A stretch of 64,000 nucleotides of DNA from Brachycybe producta. Its lineage: Eukaryota > Arthropoda > Diplopoda > Playtdesmida > Andrognathidae. Positions within the stretch are counted from its first letter, which is position 1. Every line of letters begins with the position of its first letter. Positions 21,336 through 33,434 of the stretch are shown one piece after another. Where the stretch lies: NCBI GenBank assembly GCA_036925085.1, contig JAUPFP010000045.1, positions 1,302,001-1,366,000 on the forward strand, read 5' to 3'. A program made the position numbers and the translations under genes. The notes under the pieces are model-generated. The model saw nothing but the letters and a program-made list of their open reading frames with translations, made no database searches and was not told where the DNA came from.

Positions 21336-21511
21336 CACTGCAATGTGTCTTTGAATTAATTGCAGTTGCTAATGTGATAATATTCTTGCAAGACTTAAAA
21401 GTGGTTTCTTGCACATCGTTTTGCTGAAAAGGCTGCTCTTCGGTTTATTTTTTTTTTGCAAGAAACTGTGCGAAATTGCGAGAAAAATGATCAGTGTGAT
21501 CGAAGCTTTAA
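21336..21511 (+). repeat. Family C copy 1
   Basis: The copy begins CACTGCAATGTGTCTTTGAA and ends GATCAGTGTGATCGAAGCTT. An inverted copy with the same ends lies at 50693-50875. Shared interior text includes TTTTGCAAGAAACTGTG. Non-coding. Confidence 0.65.
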
Positions 21512-22240
21512 TGTTGTGTATGAAACTGGCGGAATAACCAAATAGTTTAAAAAAATCAGCTGTTTATTTAAAAAAAATCTTAAAATAATATGTTGCATAT
21601 ACAATTTTATATTTGGTAAAGGTTAGAAACCAGACAAACATTATTTTAAAATTATGATCTATTGAAAATGGTTTTTTTTTGTTTATCTGATATTCAAGTT
21701 ATAATAACCCTTGGGAAATATCTTCTTTTTTTTGCCTTCCATTTTTTTATTCTATATATATTATAAGATTAATAATATCTGCTTTTGGTTATATATATTG
21801 GGTGGTGGTGTGCTTCATGAATATACTATTTTTCGATAGTAGCCACTATGTATATATAGACAGGCTATATTTATTATTATGGATTTACTTCAATGATTCA
21901 ATCACCAATTCCATTTTGAAAATGGCATATTTTGTTTTTGCTTCAAGTTATTGAGAGTGAGCGAGTGGATTGAAGACTATATTCCACACTTAAAATACTA
22001 GAAATTTCCTCCATTCTAATCTTATAATACCACATACAGTATAGTACATTCTACTTTTTTTGTTGTCAAATCCACTATTGGGTGAAGTACAATGTTATCC
22101 CGAGGTGGTTTCGAAAATCCTCCCACCCCAACTCGTTTTGATGTGAGAATTTAACTTAGGAGAGCCCCTCCCCCCTATGTTTATTTTATTTATAAATATA
22201 ATAATATAGGCCTAGATATATCTTTATAAATCCGACATAA

Positions 22241-22248
22241 TGACGTCA
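22241..22248. promoter_or_regulatory. Perfect CRE palindrome TGACGTCA
   Basis: The full cAMP-response-element palindrome stands in non-coding DNA. Two more occur at 35447-35454 and 53933-53940. Binding is not shown. Confidence 0.3.
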
Positions 22249-22988
22249 GAATAAAAGGTCCTTTAGATTTTTCACACATGACTCATTATTGTGTTTTGAA
22301 TCTTGTGTGTTATTTCTATCATTTTTGTGGTTTTTCTGTCTGTCTCATAACACCATGTCCCTTAGGACTTTTGAGAGAGAGAGAAAGAGAGACTTTTCTG
22401 ATGTGTGACCAATGTCCATTCACAAGAAGAATGTTCGCTTGACCATTCATTTTCAGTCAGTCTGCAAAGTCTTTGTCCTTTCTGTCTGGTCTAGCTCAGT
22501 TTATTGTTGTTATTATTGATCCTATTTTAATCCACTTAATGCTAGTATTATACTCGGAGTGTATAAAATACATTTTTCTATGCAAATTAGGTAGGTTTTA
22601 ATTTTTGCATTATGTATTTTTTTTTGTTCTGAATTGTAAATTTAGGCAAGAGAAGATGATGTGTCGCTGTCAAATATATGACTATATGAGAGATGAATAA
22701 AAAAAAGCATCTGCTATTATCTAAGGATATCCAATATTTGATATTTATGGGAGGAGCTTTTCATGTAAATTTTTAAGAATTTTTTGTTTATTTTCAAGGC
22801 ACGTTTTTCATTGTATTATATTTTCAGGTATGGAAATATGAAAACCAAATTTTTTAGTTTGCTTTTTAGTCTGGATTTTTGTATAAAATTCGGTGTTGTA
22901 TGTTGGTTATGAGAACTTATGACACAACATGGAGATAGCTCAACTTTATGTAACTGAAAAACGTTGTTAGTGAGTGAGCAAACTTTTA

Positions 22989-23730
22989 GGGCCTTTGCAC
23001 ACATACCACTTTTTTTTTGGTAGATTTGGACTACAAAATTAAGTTGCAGGTGTTTTTAAATTAAGGTGCATTTTGTTATGAAAATATTCGAAGTGGTCGG
23101 TTTTGGCAACAACCGGACTTAATTTTGCAGTTGAAATTGACCACCAAAGTGTGTGTTGGTGGTGGGACAGGCATTTAGAAATCGGAAAAAACACAAGTTG
23201 GCTCCGCCCTTTTTATGACGACCGGCAACTTCTAATTGTTTGGTTATGTGGTCTAACGTCACATGCTTCGCCCTTTTCAACGTCGAGCCACACAACATAG
23301 AAGTTCCCGGTCGTCATAAAAAGGGCGGAGCCAACTTGTGTTTTTTGCGGTTTCAAAATGCCTGTGTGGTGGTGGGGGGAGGAGCGCCATCAAGTGGACC
23401 ACTCTCAGGTATGGCACGAAATACTGTGTAGTCACAACTCTTAAGGTGGATTTTCATACATCCAAAATACAGAGCCACGACTCATCGCGTGTGCATTTTC
23501 ATATTAGGAGTCAGCCAGCCTGCTTTCAACTGTGCGCCATAAGACCCCCCAAAACACACATCGAAATTTGCAGTGCAAAGCTAAATAAAACATGAAAACG
23601 ATTTTGTTTGGTGTTGTGGCGTGGAAAAACGTCGTCAAAACCGACCACATTAAGTCTTTCCTTATCAAATATATTGCAACCACAGCCCTAGTCCATCTTC
23701 GTCTTTATTTTTCAAAAAGTGGTCTGTGTA
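22989..23730. mobile_element. Possible ~740-bp element with degenerate inverted ends
   Basis: Left text GCACACATACCACTTTTT resembles right text read on the minus strand, TTACACAGACCACTTTTT. About 90 bp further in on each side GTGGTCGGTTTTG recurs in mirror orientation. If real, it hosts the younger palindrome at 23167-23365. The outer boundaries are uncertain. Confidence 0.35.
23167..23365. mobile_element. Family D palindromic element, 199 bp
   Basis: The ends are ACAGGCAT and ATGCCTGT. Both arms carry AACACAAGTTGGCTCCGCCC then TTTTTATGACGACCGG in mirror. The asymmetric centre contains ACATGCTTCGCCCTTTTCAA. TGGTGGTGGG stands on both sides (23157-23166 and 23367-23376), consistent with a 10-bp target duplication. 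GT-rich flanks make that less decisive here than in the other copies. Confidence 0.8.
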
Positions 23731-24905
23731 ATTCCAAATCTTTGTTGATCTACCTCTATTGTAATATAACTTTGACATGATGTCAATGTCAAATTACATT
23801 CTTGTAAGTTGAGAGAAACTGTGATGGAAGAGGGGGGGGGGAGAAGAGTTCAAAGTTTATTCATTTATGTAAATCGAATTAGAATTTCCCATTAGAAGCT
23901 GTTTTCTTGTTTATATAAATTGTATTGATGTTTTAATTTCCACTTTTCTCTGGTCTCGTCTTAGTCTTTTTTTTGTTATTCTGTGATAACATTATGGCAA
24001 TAAAGTGAAGAGGACCTGCATTAAAATATAAGTAACTGAAAGTAATTGATGAAATTTATCAACTAAAAAAGTGACAATTATTATGAAGTAGCTAGCAGCA
24101 GGCGGGGCTCAGCAGTCAGTGGTGAGTTGCTTCCTTAATGAAGTGTCCCACATGTCCTCTTGGAAATCACACAAGTTGAGTACTGTTTTTTTAAGGATGT
24201 CTCTTAAAATGTCACCCTCGAGTTTTTCATTAGGGACAATAAAACTTTAGAAGTTGGTTTATAAATTTATATTCTCTCTTGTTTGTGGGGAGGAGTGAAG
24301 ATACATTGAATGCATGGAATTTATTAAATTTGAATATGGTATGGTGGTGGCTCTCAAGTAAATTTACTAAATTTAGCTGGACATATTGAAAACCCTTTCA
24401 AAAGTATCTTCTTACACCTTTTTTATATTTTGCAATATAAAGAGCAGAGATAAAATGTCAATTTAAAATAATATGATGCCATTTTTTTAAAAAAAATATC
24501 ATTGTTGGACAAAAGTAAATTTAAATACTAGAAAGCTGCTGGTCATGCAGCAGCGTTTCTAGTGGACTTTTTTTTTCTTCTATGAAAACTGACTGGTATT
24601 TTGTGGTGGTTTAATAATGTGTTAAAGATCTTTCTGGATATCTAATTAGGCGCGCGCTCTCTGCTGGCTAATTAAGATACATCCTTGATTAGTTTGTACG
24701 TTGGTAGTAGACGAGGCAATTAGTTTTTAAACTCTAATTTAGTTAATAAATAAACAAAACCACCCCACCTCTCTCTGAACTGAATGTTTAACTTCATGTT
24801 TTAGCAATGGCGCCACTTTTACAATCAGTCTGCTTCAAATTACTTTATAAAACGCCATCTTTAATGCATATTTATAAGGTAGGAGGGTCGTACTAGGTGT
24901 GTGCA

Positions 24906-25096
24906 AGGTCCAAATTCAAGAAGAAAACATTTCATTTGAACTTCAAACTTGAAACTTCTTGTGCAAGATTTTCAACATGGAAAAACTTTATTCAAGGAAA
25001 TCTTATTCAAACAGGGGTTTTTCTAGGTTGAAAAACTCTGCAGAGAGTTTTCAAGTTAAAGTTCAAGTGCTAAGTTGCCTTCTTAAATTCCGGCCT
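24906..25096. mobile_element. Family I foldback element, ~190 bp
   Basis: The left arm AGGTCCAAATTCAAGAAGAA is mirrored by AGGCCGGAATTTAAGAAGGC on the minus strand at the right. The match goes about 50 bp inward through GAACTT...AACTTGAAA. No coding capacity. Similar edge text occurs near 29670 and 40433. Confidence 0.55.
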
Positions 25097-25435
25097 AAGT
25101 ATGGTGCATTTGCAGAATAGATTAATTTAGATAAGGAAATTTGGATTTGTTGGATACAACTGGATTCAGTTTGTTTAGTGGGAGTAAAAAACTTTTTGAA
25201 TTTTAAGTGCTGAAAATAATGTATTGCCCTTATTAAAATAGTGTTTTTTTCTATGTTGAACCCAGCACAGAGGGTTCAAGTTGAAGTTCAAGTGTCAAGT
25301 TGCTTTCTTAAATTTGGACCTAAATGTGGTGCATAAGTACGGTAATCTCGATAAGGAAATTAGGATTCAGTTTGTTTAGTGAGAGTAAAACTTTTTTGAG
25401 TTTGAAGTGTTCGAAATAATAAATACCCTTCTAGT
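25027..25435. repeat. Two degenerate tandem units of ~190-210 bp
   Basis: The units at about 25027-25230 and 25250-25435 share, in order, GAG...TTCAAGTT, AAGTTCAAGTG, AAGTTGC.TTCTTAAATT, TGTGGTGCAT-like text, GATAAGGAAATT, GGATTCAGTTTGTTTAGTG and a final run near AATAAT. The first overlaps the right arm of the family I element, so the element and its flank were duplicated together. Confidence 0.6.
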
Positions 25436-25975
25436 ATATTGTTATGAAACGCATTTTTATAGATGTGTCATGTGTGAAACAATGGAAATGTCATGATTGC
25501 ATTTTAGTTAGTGTCTCTCTCGTCTCTTCAATCCCCTTCACTAAGCTTTAATATCTTTTATTTTTAAACCCTTTTTTTAAATTATTAATGAACTTTTTGG
25601 GTTTTGAGAGATGAGACACAAGCTGTTGTAATATTAAAAATACAAAAAAAAATCTTGGGCTTAGTTATTATGGATGATATTCAAATGAACTACAAAAAAA
25701 ACCCGCATGTATTTATTTCAGTATGTGTATTAGGTAGGGGTAATATGCCTTTAGGGTGGGGTGTGTGTGCTTTTTTTTATTGGATTTGGCAATTAAGCAG
25801 AAAATGACTGACGCCTCATTTTGAGGTTTTGATAAGTACTGCTTTGGTACTGTCTATTTTTACCAAGTCTGTGTTAGATTTAGTGTGAAGAGGCAGTTAC
25901 AAGTATTACTCTTACTACTATTACTTTTTTTTTTGTTAGTCTTTTTTATTGTACATTTTTTTTAGGTTGTTTTGT

Positions 25976-26074
25976 GGGGAAGAAAGGGGCTAGAATGTTA
26001 TGTCAGCAGGGAAAAAGAAAGGGTTAGAATGTTTTGTCAGTGGGGAAAAGATAGGGTTAGAATGTTTTGACAGT
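25976..26074 (+). repeat. 33-bp minisatellite, three units
   Basis: Exact 33-bp steps occur at 25976, 26009 and 26042. Each unit runs from a G run through GAAAG to TTAGAATGTT and ends TGTCAG or TGACAG. A partial fourth unit follows. Units differ at few positions. Confidence 0.85.
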
Positions 26075-26703
26075 GGGGAAATACGTTTTTTAGTATACGG
26101 GAATATATGTCGAGGGTGAAAGGGTGGTACCCGTGGCGTGAGATAAGTTTTTATGCATACTAAAGTGTGGAGAGTTTTTTGGTAATAAAAGGGGTAAAGC
26201 TTTTTTTTTTTTGACAATGGGAATATTTAAAGAGTTGAAATACTTCACGTACATAACAAAAAAATATGGAGCTTCCTGTGTTTTTATAATGATGAAAAGC
26301 AATAATGGGGTTGTGGGTATGGTAGGTGGTGTGGGTCTGAGGGAGTCAACCTCACACACAAAAAAAGGAATGATAATGTTTACACGGACTGAAGGACATA
26401 AAGGGGTTTTTTTTTTGCTAGGGAGAGTTTTCATTTTTGTACTATGGAAAACACGTTGAAGGGGAATAAATAGAAAGTGAATTTATTTATTGACGCCATT
26501 AAAACATAAATGTTACCACTAAAGTGGAAAAAGTCATTTTACAGATTCACTAGTCAGTGTGCAGAACTAGCATTGCAGTATAATATGATCAGCAACTCAT
26601 AGTGATATTAAGGCTTATTGCACACTATGAAATAAATGCATCAGATACACAGTAAATGTCTGCACCTTCCTTAAGAAATCTAGTCTCAATGGATGGGTAG
26701 ATG

Positions 26704-26906
26704 ACAGGCAGTTAGAAATAGGTCAAAACTTCAGTTGGCTCCGCCCTTGTTATGACAACTGGTAACTTCTAATTGGCTGGTTATGAAGTCTGACATCACA
26801 TGTTCCGCCCTTTTCAACGGCAGACTACATAACCAGCCAATTAGAAGTTGCCAGTCATAACAAGGGCGGAGCCAACTAAAGTTTTGACCTATTTCTAACT
26901 GCCTGA
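26704..26906. mobile_element. Family D palindromic element, 203 bp, near-perfect hairpin
   Basis: The left arm ACAGGCAGTTAGAAATAGGT is mirrored almost exactly by the right arm. The arms extend about 90 bp through GTTGGCTCCGCCCTTGTTAT and TTCTAATTGGCTGGTTATG. The centre holds ACATGTTCCGCCCTTTTCAA, shared with the copy at 23167. A perfect 9-bp duplication, GGGTAGATG, flanks it at 26695-26703 and 26907-26915. A transcript would fold into a long hairpin. There is no coding capacity, so any mobility must use another element's transposase. Confidence 0.9.
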
Positions 26907-26999
26907 GGGTAGATGTGCTTGTGTAGAATTACTGGCCTTAGACTATATCAGAGCATGAGCCATAGGAGCTGCTAAAAGACAGTGGATCCAAGGTGACTC

Positions 27000-29600
27000 A
27001 GCAGTTTATTCCAGGAATGTCATGTTTCACAATGAGAGTTTTGCCCACAGTCACGTGAAAAGTACCTTTTGTCATGTTGGTCCCAAGGTTATTGCAGACG
27101 CTCCATCTACCCGTAATGATGGTATAAGGTTACTACTGCATTGTGCAATATTGCATAAAGATCAATGTTGCATTGCTTCATGATATGCATCAGGTCTTCT
27201 CGTGGACTAAAATATGCTATCTTTTAAAGATTTTACTATCCACATTGTCTGGTGATTATACAAAATAAATGATTTTCCACATTGTCACTAAGAAATAAGT
27301 TTTTGAAGTTTTTTTGTTGTTGTTGTTGTTATTCCTTCCTTAAAGATGGCGGCTTTTGGAAGTTGTAACTGAAGTATTAGTCCAACCAAAAAAAATGTAT
27401 GTCTAACAATAGATGTTATGTTTGTGTGTTTCATGTGTCTTGTCAATCAGTGGACATATCTGTCGTTGAGGGGACACCCAATTAGTATATTTCAGTCATG
27501 CCAAGATGCCTGTCACTGTCAAGTGGATAATGGCACCACTGTTATGCTGCTCCCTTTTTTTTCCTATAGACTCTGTACTATAGTAGAGGAGGCATGTGAC
27601 AAATAACTAGCTTATTTCTTTTCTTCTTTTTACGTTATGTTAGGTTTTGCTACTACATATATAAACTTTGGAATTTTCTAATTTTAAATCACTTTATATG
27701 ATGTGCACTGAAATTCTTTTTTTTATATGATTTCATTTTTCTTTATCCCTTTGTTGTTTGTATGATCCATTGTTATTTACAAGGAAAACCTTTTGTGTAT
27801 ATTTATAAATAGTAGGTAATAAAATTGGTTTGTACAGTTTTCATTTTGCTATTGTTATTAGACATTGTTATTATTAGGCATATATACATTTCTTTCTTTC
27901 CCCCTTCTCCTCCCTCTCCAAATAGGATTAGTGTTAAGTTATATTGGCGTCTTGTGGTTTTACTTGGATGTAATTTCACTGTTATCCACGTAATGTCCAG
28001 TGAACCTTGTGTCCGAAATATCGTATGAATGTTGGCAAACTTGGGATGGATGGTTGTATATTTGTGTGTGAATTGGTGGCTTGTAGCTCGCCACATTGAT
28101 CTCAAATGAGGCGTCCATTTCTTAATGCGTGGCTCAACCCCTCTACAACCAAAGTACTCATAATTTACATGCAGTAAGAACTACTGTAGTTACTTTTGTA
28201 TAAATTGCCATGTATAAAATATGTTTGAGCTTTTCAGTGCTTTCTGGTGGTGTTGGTTTTTCATGACTAAAACTTAAGAATTTTGGAAACAGCAAACACA
28301 ATTTTGGGTTGCGATTTTATTTTTGCAAAATAACAAATCCACTAAAGCAAATAATATAATGTTGTTAATTTGCTTGTGACAAACATGCTGCAGTTTTTTT
28401 TTGGTATTGATGAAATAACTTATACTCTTTCGTATTCTGAAGAAAGAGGCAGAGGGATTGAGAAAGAAAGAGATGGTGGGAGAGAGATTCATAGAGGGAA
28501 AGGGATAGGATATTGAGAGAAATTGAAAAAGAGATTGAGGCGCCAACCCATAATATTAAATTATGTATTTTAATAGTTGCAATATTTGCAATGTTGGTAA
28601 GATTGTTAATATTTTAACAGCAGCTTATTGTGCCAAATGGTGTCACAACATTTCCATAAATAGGTGTTGTTACATAACACACATTCAATTTTAAAAAAAT
28701 TTCACATTCCTTTTTTTGGTTATTGTTGTTGTTTTAATGTTGATTTCTATCTTATTTTTTTACACTTGTTGATTCATGTATTTTTTTTTGTATTTCTAGG
28801 TAAGTTCTGGTTTTCAATACAACTTCTCTGTTTGCGGTTTTTTTTTTCTAAAAAAAATAACCTGTAGTAAAAACAACATTTTTAAAAAAGGTGTTGCAAC
28901 ATTTCTAAATATAAATCCAAGTAAGTAAAAATTTGTCTTCATTTTTGTGTGTTCCCTATTATTTATGTATTTAAAACGCCTCCTACTTGTGGTGGAAGCA
29001 GATTGCAAATTAGGTTTGGCACAAATTTTTCTTCCGTCCAAAATTAATTAGTAGGTTTATGTTTACTCTTTTTTTGTTTCAAAATATTTACTTTTTAATA
29101 CCTCAGAATTTTATTGGGGGTTTGTTTATGTATACAATTTTTTTCTGAATATCTTTAATGTATTTGTTGTTGTTGTGGGCAACACAATTATTAATTCATA
29201 GATAACGTTAAGCAAAACAACATTTTTTTTTTAAAAATACTTTAAAAGTTGTTGGTTTTTTTAAAACTTATTATTTATGTACTTCTCTTTTTTTTTTTTA
29301 AAAAAAAGTGTTGTGAGCTACAAAGATTAGAGGACTGGTCCTTTTAAGAGGCAAACGTTCATCATTGTCAAAATAAGTATATACACATAACAAAAAGTAA
29401 ACAGTTGTAAAAATATATAATATATAAGGAAAGAGGTCATCGGTTTTGCATACATACAAACATATATATATATATAGACTTGTATCAGAATAGAGAAGAA
29501 AAGATGGGGGAAAAATTGTTTAGACTGCAGATTTTTTTTTCCTTCTGCTTCTTCGCATTTGATAACTTCCAGGTGTATTTAACTATGGAACGAAATATCT
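27000..29600. other. No gene supported
   Basis: This long stretch holds only short frames and poly-T runs. AAAGATGGCGGC at about 27344 resembles a YY1 site and opens an 8-codon frame, too little for an exon call. A short purine-rich GA run lies at about 28440-28530. Confidence 0.45.
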
Positions 29601-29639
29601 GTTGTTTGTAAATTGTTAAGAGTTTCGTTCTTTTCCAAG

Positions 29640-29860
29640 TCAAGTCTTGTGTTTCAGTAAACTTAGGCCAAAATTCAAGAAGGGAGTAAATTCTGTTTTT
29701 TTACTAGTCTTAAAAGTGCCGGTGACGGTCCAAGGCCGGCTGATGTACGACATCGGATGTTGGCAACCTGTGCTCAGATCCGACCTCCTGTGGTTTTTTT
29801 CTGAGTTCAACGGGGTCGATGTTGGGCACATGTCTTCCATAGAAACATCGTGTTAAAGTT
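29640..29860. other. GC-richer island, open on both strands, origin unknown
   Basis: About 180 bp (GCCGGTGACGGTCCAAGGCC onward) is clearly richer in GC than its surroundings. It stays open on both strands: 69 codons on plus, 66 on minus. Neither product resembles a family I know. Left-edge text TTAGGCCAAAATTCAAGAAG recalls family I. It could be a degraded transposon, an exon, or recent foreign sequence. Confidence 0.4.
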
Positions 29861-30057
29861 AACTATAAGAAGTTTACATCCTCCGGGCGTAAACTCTTGG
29901 AGTATTCATGACTTGTTTAATCACCCTAGGTACAAATGACCAAAAATACAAGTCTGAACATGCAAAAATCTTATTTTCTTATAGTGGTCGTCACTCTTAC
30001 CCATGTATAAAGACAGTTTTGTGCAGTGGCTTTGGACAACACCACACTAATATTTTT

Positions 30058-30240
30058 TAAAGAATGTCGAGGCTTCAAACGGCCAACATGTCCCACCCAA
30101 GTTCTGATAGAATTTTAGTCGCGCTTTCTGGCCCTTTTCAGGGTAATCACATTTCTCAGAAACAAACCTGGCATGAACTAAATTAGCAGTGTGGGGACTC
30201 CACATGCTGCAGCAGTATTCTATATGGAGACAGCACCAAG
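30058..30240 (-). pseudogene. LINE reverse-transcriptase scrap, CR1/RTE-like
   Basis: On the minus strand one frame from about 30230 reads IEYCCSMWSPHTANLVHARF. This resembles the LEYxxxVWSPH block in the C-terminal part of many LINE reverse transcriptases. It continues open to about 30058 without further familiar motifs. The text just upstream on the minus strand is in other frames, so this is an old fragment. No 3' tail or target duplication was identified. Confidence 0.4.
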
Positions 30241-30737
30241 AGGGGATTTAATTTGAAATTAAACTGCTTGGTTTTCCTGCTTGAATTTGGTCCTTTAGTC
30301 TTAAGTTGAGTTTGTGATATGAAAATCTGTTCGCAAACAAGATTGTTAAGTGTTTGCAACATGCCTTGTACAATGATGCACCTGTACATCAATGTTTATA
30401 GCACCTTAGTATTTTTTTTCTACCTGGAATTTAACCCCTGGTTGTTTGTTAAATATGTATATATGTTTTGATAGATAGTTGTCTTCATATATAACGATAA
30501 ACACAGCCAATATGTATATAAAAATAAAGTGAGTTCATAAAACCGTTTTTATGTTGTGTTTATTGAAGTGTCAACAGTGAAAATGATTCACAGGTCACAG
30601 AGCAGCAGTACTCACTCATACATTATATGTGGTCATTTATGGCTTTTTTCTTTAAACACCCTTGTATAACGAGAATGAATCTATCAAAGTACAACACTTC
30701 ATATATTCTACATAATTAAAAGGATTGCAGATTGGTG

Positions 30738-30763
30738 TTATTATTATTATTATTATTATTATT
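30738..30763. repeat. (TTA)n microsatellite
   Basis: About eight TTA units stand in tandem without other features. Confidence 0.8.
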
Positions 30764-31098
30764 TGAATTTGTGTGGGATGAGGATCAGTTTTCTTTGTTT
30801 GTCTTTTAAACAAAACGTGTTCTGAGCCTCTGAGGGTCTTGTAGACACCACACACACACACACACAGATGGCTCCTTGGGGATCCATTTCAGGACTCGTT
30901 TTTCAAGTCCATAGTCCTCCCCAGCCTTAATATTATGAAGCAAACAAAAGGGATGGTTGGTTAAAATCTGGATAAGGATAATGATGATGATCTTTTTCTC
31001 TATTCAGTCAGGTTGCAGGTGCATTTATCTTTATATGTATGCAGATTGAGGGTTTGTACTGCTGTTCATTTTGCAACCAAAAAAAAGGGTTTTATGAA

Positions 31099-31409
31099 CA
31101 GGGCTCACATTTGTATGTTAAATCAAGCAAATGTTTCTCAATTTGTGACTCGAGTGCCAATTGTGAGAAATCATCATCATCAGAGCAATTGTAATTATGC
31201 TTTTTTTTAATCAAAAAATGTTGGTTCCAAGCTAGTTGTCTGGTTACTAATAGTTAACTAGAGTTCTAGCCTCTAACCAGTGTTTTTCATTGGAAAAAAA
31301 ACAAAACAATTGTTGATTGATCTCTAAAAGGGATTGTTACTTCATAATTGGCACTAGAGCCACAGATTGAGAAACATTTGATAGATATTGCATAAAGATC
31401 CAAGCCCTA
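31099..31409. mobile_element. Family B hAT-like MITE, 311 bp
   Basis: The left end CAGGGCTCACATTTGTATG and the right end read on the minus strand, TAGGGCTTGGATCTTTATGC, enclose mirrored CAAATGTTTCTCAATTTGTG and CCAATT blocks. The interior carries ATCATCATCATCAG and CTAGAGTTCTAGCCTCTAAC. Flanks show no clear duplication. Non-coding. Confidence 0.75.
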
Positions 31410-31419
31410 GATAGGATAT

Positions 31420-32230
31420 GTTATTGTTTGAATATAATTTTATATTGTGTCATACATTGTTTTATCCCTTTTGATTCTAATCTACTTGTATGTACAATTT
31501 TGAGTTTGTTGAAAAAGGGTTGAATGCAAAAAAGTTAGTTAGTGGTTTGGTATTTATGGACAGCCTCATAATTCATAAAGTTACATTATTCTAATAAGGG
31601 GTAGAGTGTATTTTTTATAGATGGTTATAAGCTTAAAGACTGTAAGGTTCATTTTTGAAGGGGTGTGAAATGAGGGGAGTTATTATTCGAATGGGATTAA
31701 AACATTGGAGTTAATATTAAACTGCTTATACAATGAATGAGATTATTTTAAAAGAGAAATTTGTGCTGATTAAAGTAGGGAAAGAGAGAGTATTGTGTTA
31801 TAAATACAGGTGTTAGTTCCAATTAGGGGCCAAGTTGGTGCTTTTTTTAAGGTGGCTAATTAGAAATTAAGGTTTAATTTCCTTTTTTTCAATGTGTTTT
31901 TACTTCTTCTGATTCTTTTTTTCTCTCTCTACCCCTTTTTTCTATTATAATATTCCTCATTGTTATTTGTTTGGTAGTCTCTTTGTATTACACCTGTGGG
32001 ATTTATGTGTAATAAAATACTGATTTCCACCTTTCTGTTCATTAACTTAGTTTCTCGTTAACGTGTCTGTAATTTTCTGCTGTTGATAGTTTGTAGAGAG
32101 GAGGTGGTGGCATTGTCATTGTAATTTGTATTAAATTTGTTACAGTCAATGTATAAAATCAGCCATTCTACAGTATGACTTGAGAATATATGCAAAGAAC
32201 CAGCAATTCTGTAGTAATTTGAAATCTGGA
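31420..32230. other. No gene seen
   Basis: AT-rich, short frames only, no bounded repeat recognised. Confidence 0.5.
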
Positions 32231-32264
32231 CAATTTATGATGTTTTTAACCAAATGTGCAGAAT

Positions 32265-32460
32265 TAAAGTGTAAACGGTACTCGAATTCTGGTTTGTCTG
32301 TTTTTCAGGAGGAAAATTAACAATAAAATGAAAGTGTTTTGGAAACTAGAAGGGGATAGATACCTACCTCAATGACTTAAGGGTATTTTCATGTTGATAT
32401 TTTTTTAAAATAAGCTTTTGATTTCATTTTTTTAAATGAAAGTTTATTTTGCGAAATTAT
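32265..32460 (+). mobile_element. Family A half-unit
   Basis: The order is GTGTAAACGGTACTCGAATTC, TTTTTCAGGAGGAAAATTAA, AAAGTGTTTTGGAAACTAGA, AGGGG, GACTTAAGGGTATTTTCATG then TTGATAT. The mirror arm is weak or absent. Confidence 0.6.
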
Positions 32461-33227
32461 TAGCTGCCATTCTAGTTTTAACACCCTTTAAATTTCTCCT
32501 TAATGTTGCTCTTGATATATATACACAGAATAATCACAGTATAAAACGTTAAATAATGCCGAAAATGTAGGCATTTTGCACATTGTCTAAAACGCCAATA
32601 ATTGGTGTTAATTTAATATTAAAATTTGTCGTACTGCACTTTTGTCTAGGAATTGTGTAAGTTAACTGATGTTTAACTTTGACGGGTAGGCCCCTGTGCT
32701 GTTTAAAAAGTCTCCTATTATAGGTAATTTATTTTAATTACTTGTGTTATATGTATTAAACATTGTTTCAACGGTTAAAGTTAAGTAAAGAAGGGGTTCT
32801 TCAAACTTAAATAAGGATCTGCTTTTTAATTATTGCCAAGTAATTTCATGCAAGATCATTTCATTTGTTCTTTTTATAGGATTAATATAGATCTATAGAA
32901 GAGATTCACTTGATGTTTCTAGTCTTTTTTTGGGGGGGGCGGAGATTGGTTATTTATTTTAATGACTTTTCAAAAGTGTTGCTGAGGATTTTCATATATT
33001 TACAACGTATCTGTTTATTGCTAATAGAAATTGTGTTAATTCCTTCACTTTTAAAATTAACATCTGCAAAAATACCCATACATTCACATTTAATAATTAT
33101 AGAATGAAGCTTACTTGTCATTTACTAATCTGCTAATTTTGACCATTTCACTTGCACAATTAGAAAAAAATTAATGCTGTTTATTATTATTATTATTGGC
33201 TTTGAAGTTTTTGGATTCAAATTTAAG

Positions 33228-33434
33228 CTGGTTTTAAAAGTGTAAACGCATCTCAAACTCAGTTTATACCGTCTTTCAGGAGGAAGATAGAAAGTGTTTT
33301 AGAAACTAGAAGGGTAGTTCAATCACTTATGGGTATTTTCATGTTTTATATCAGTTTGAAAATATTCCAACTTTAAGCAGATAATCTTTTTTTTTAAATT
33401 TTGTATATAAAAAGTTATTTTGAAAAATTGAAAG
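33228..33434 (+). mobile_element. Family A half-unit, interrupted by family B
   Basis: The core AAGTGTTTTAGAAACTAGAA followed by GGGTAGTTCAATCACTTATG and TATTTTCATG is well kept. The mirror arm begins (TATTTTGAAAAATTGAAAGA, TATCA), then family B text takes over at 33435. Confidence 0.65.

Noticed and set aside
26090-26434. 114-codon minus-strand frame
   Set aside because: It is made of translated A/T and simple tracts (runs of Lys, Thr-Pro, Leu) with no splice-flanked structure or recognisable domain.
27344-27372. AAGATGGCGGC, YY1-like site and ATG
   Set aside because: Only eight codons before a stop, with a weak donor; one motif is not enough for an exon or promoter call.
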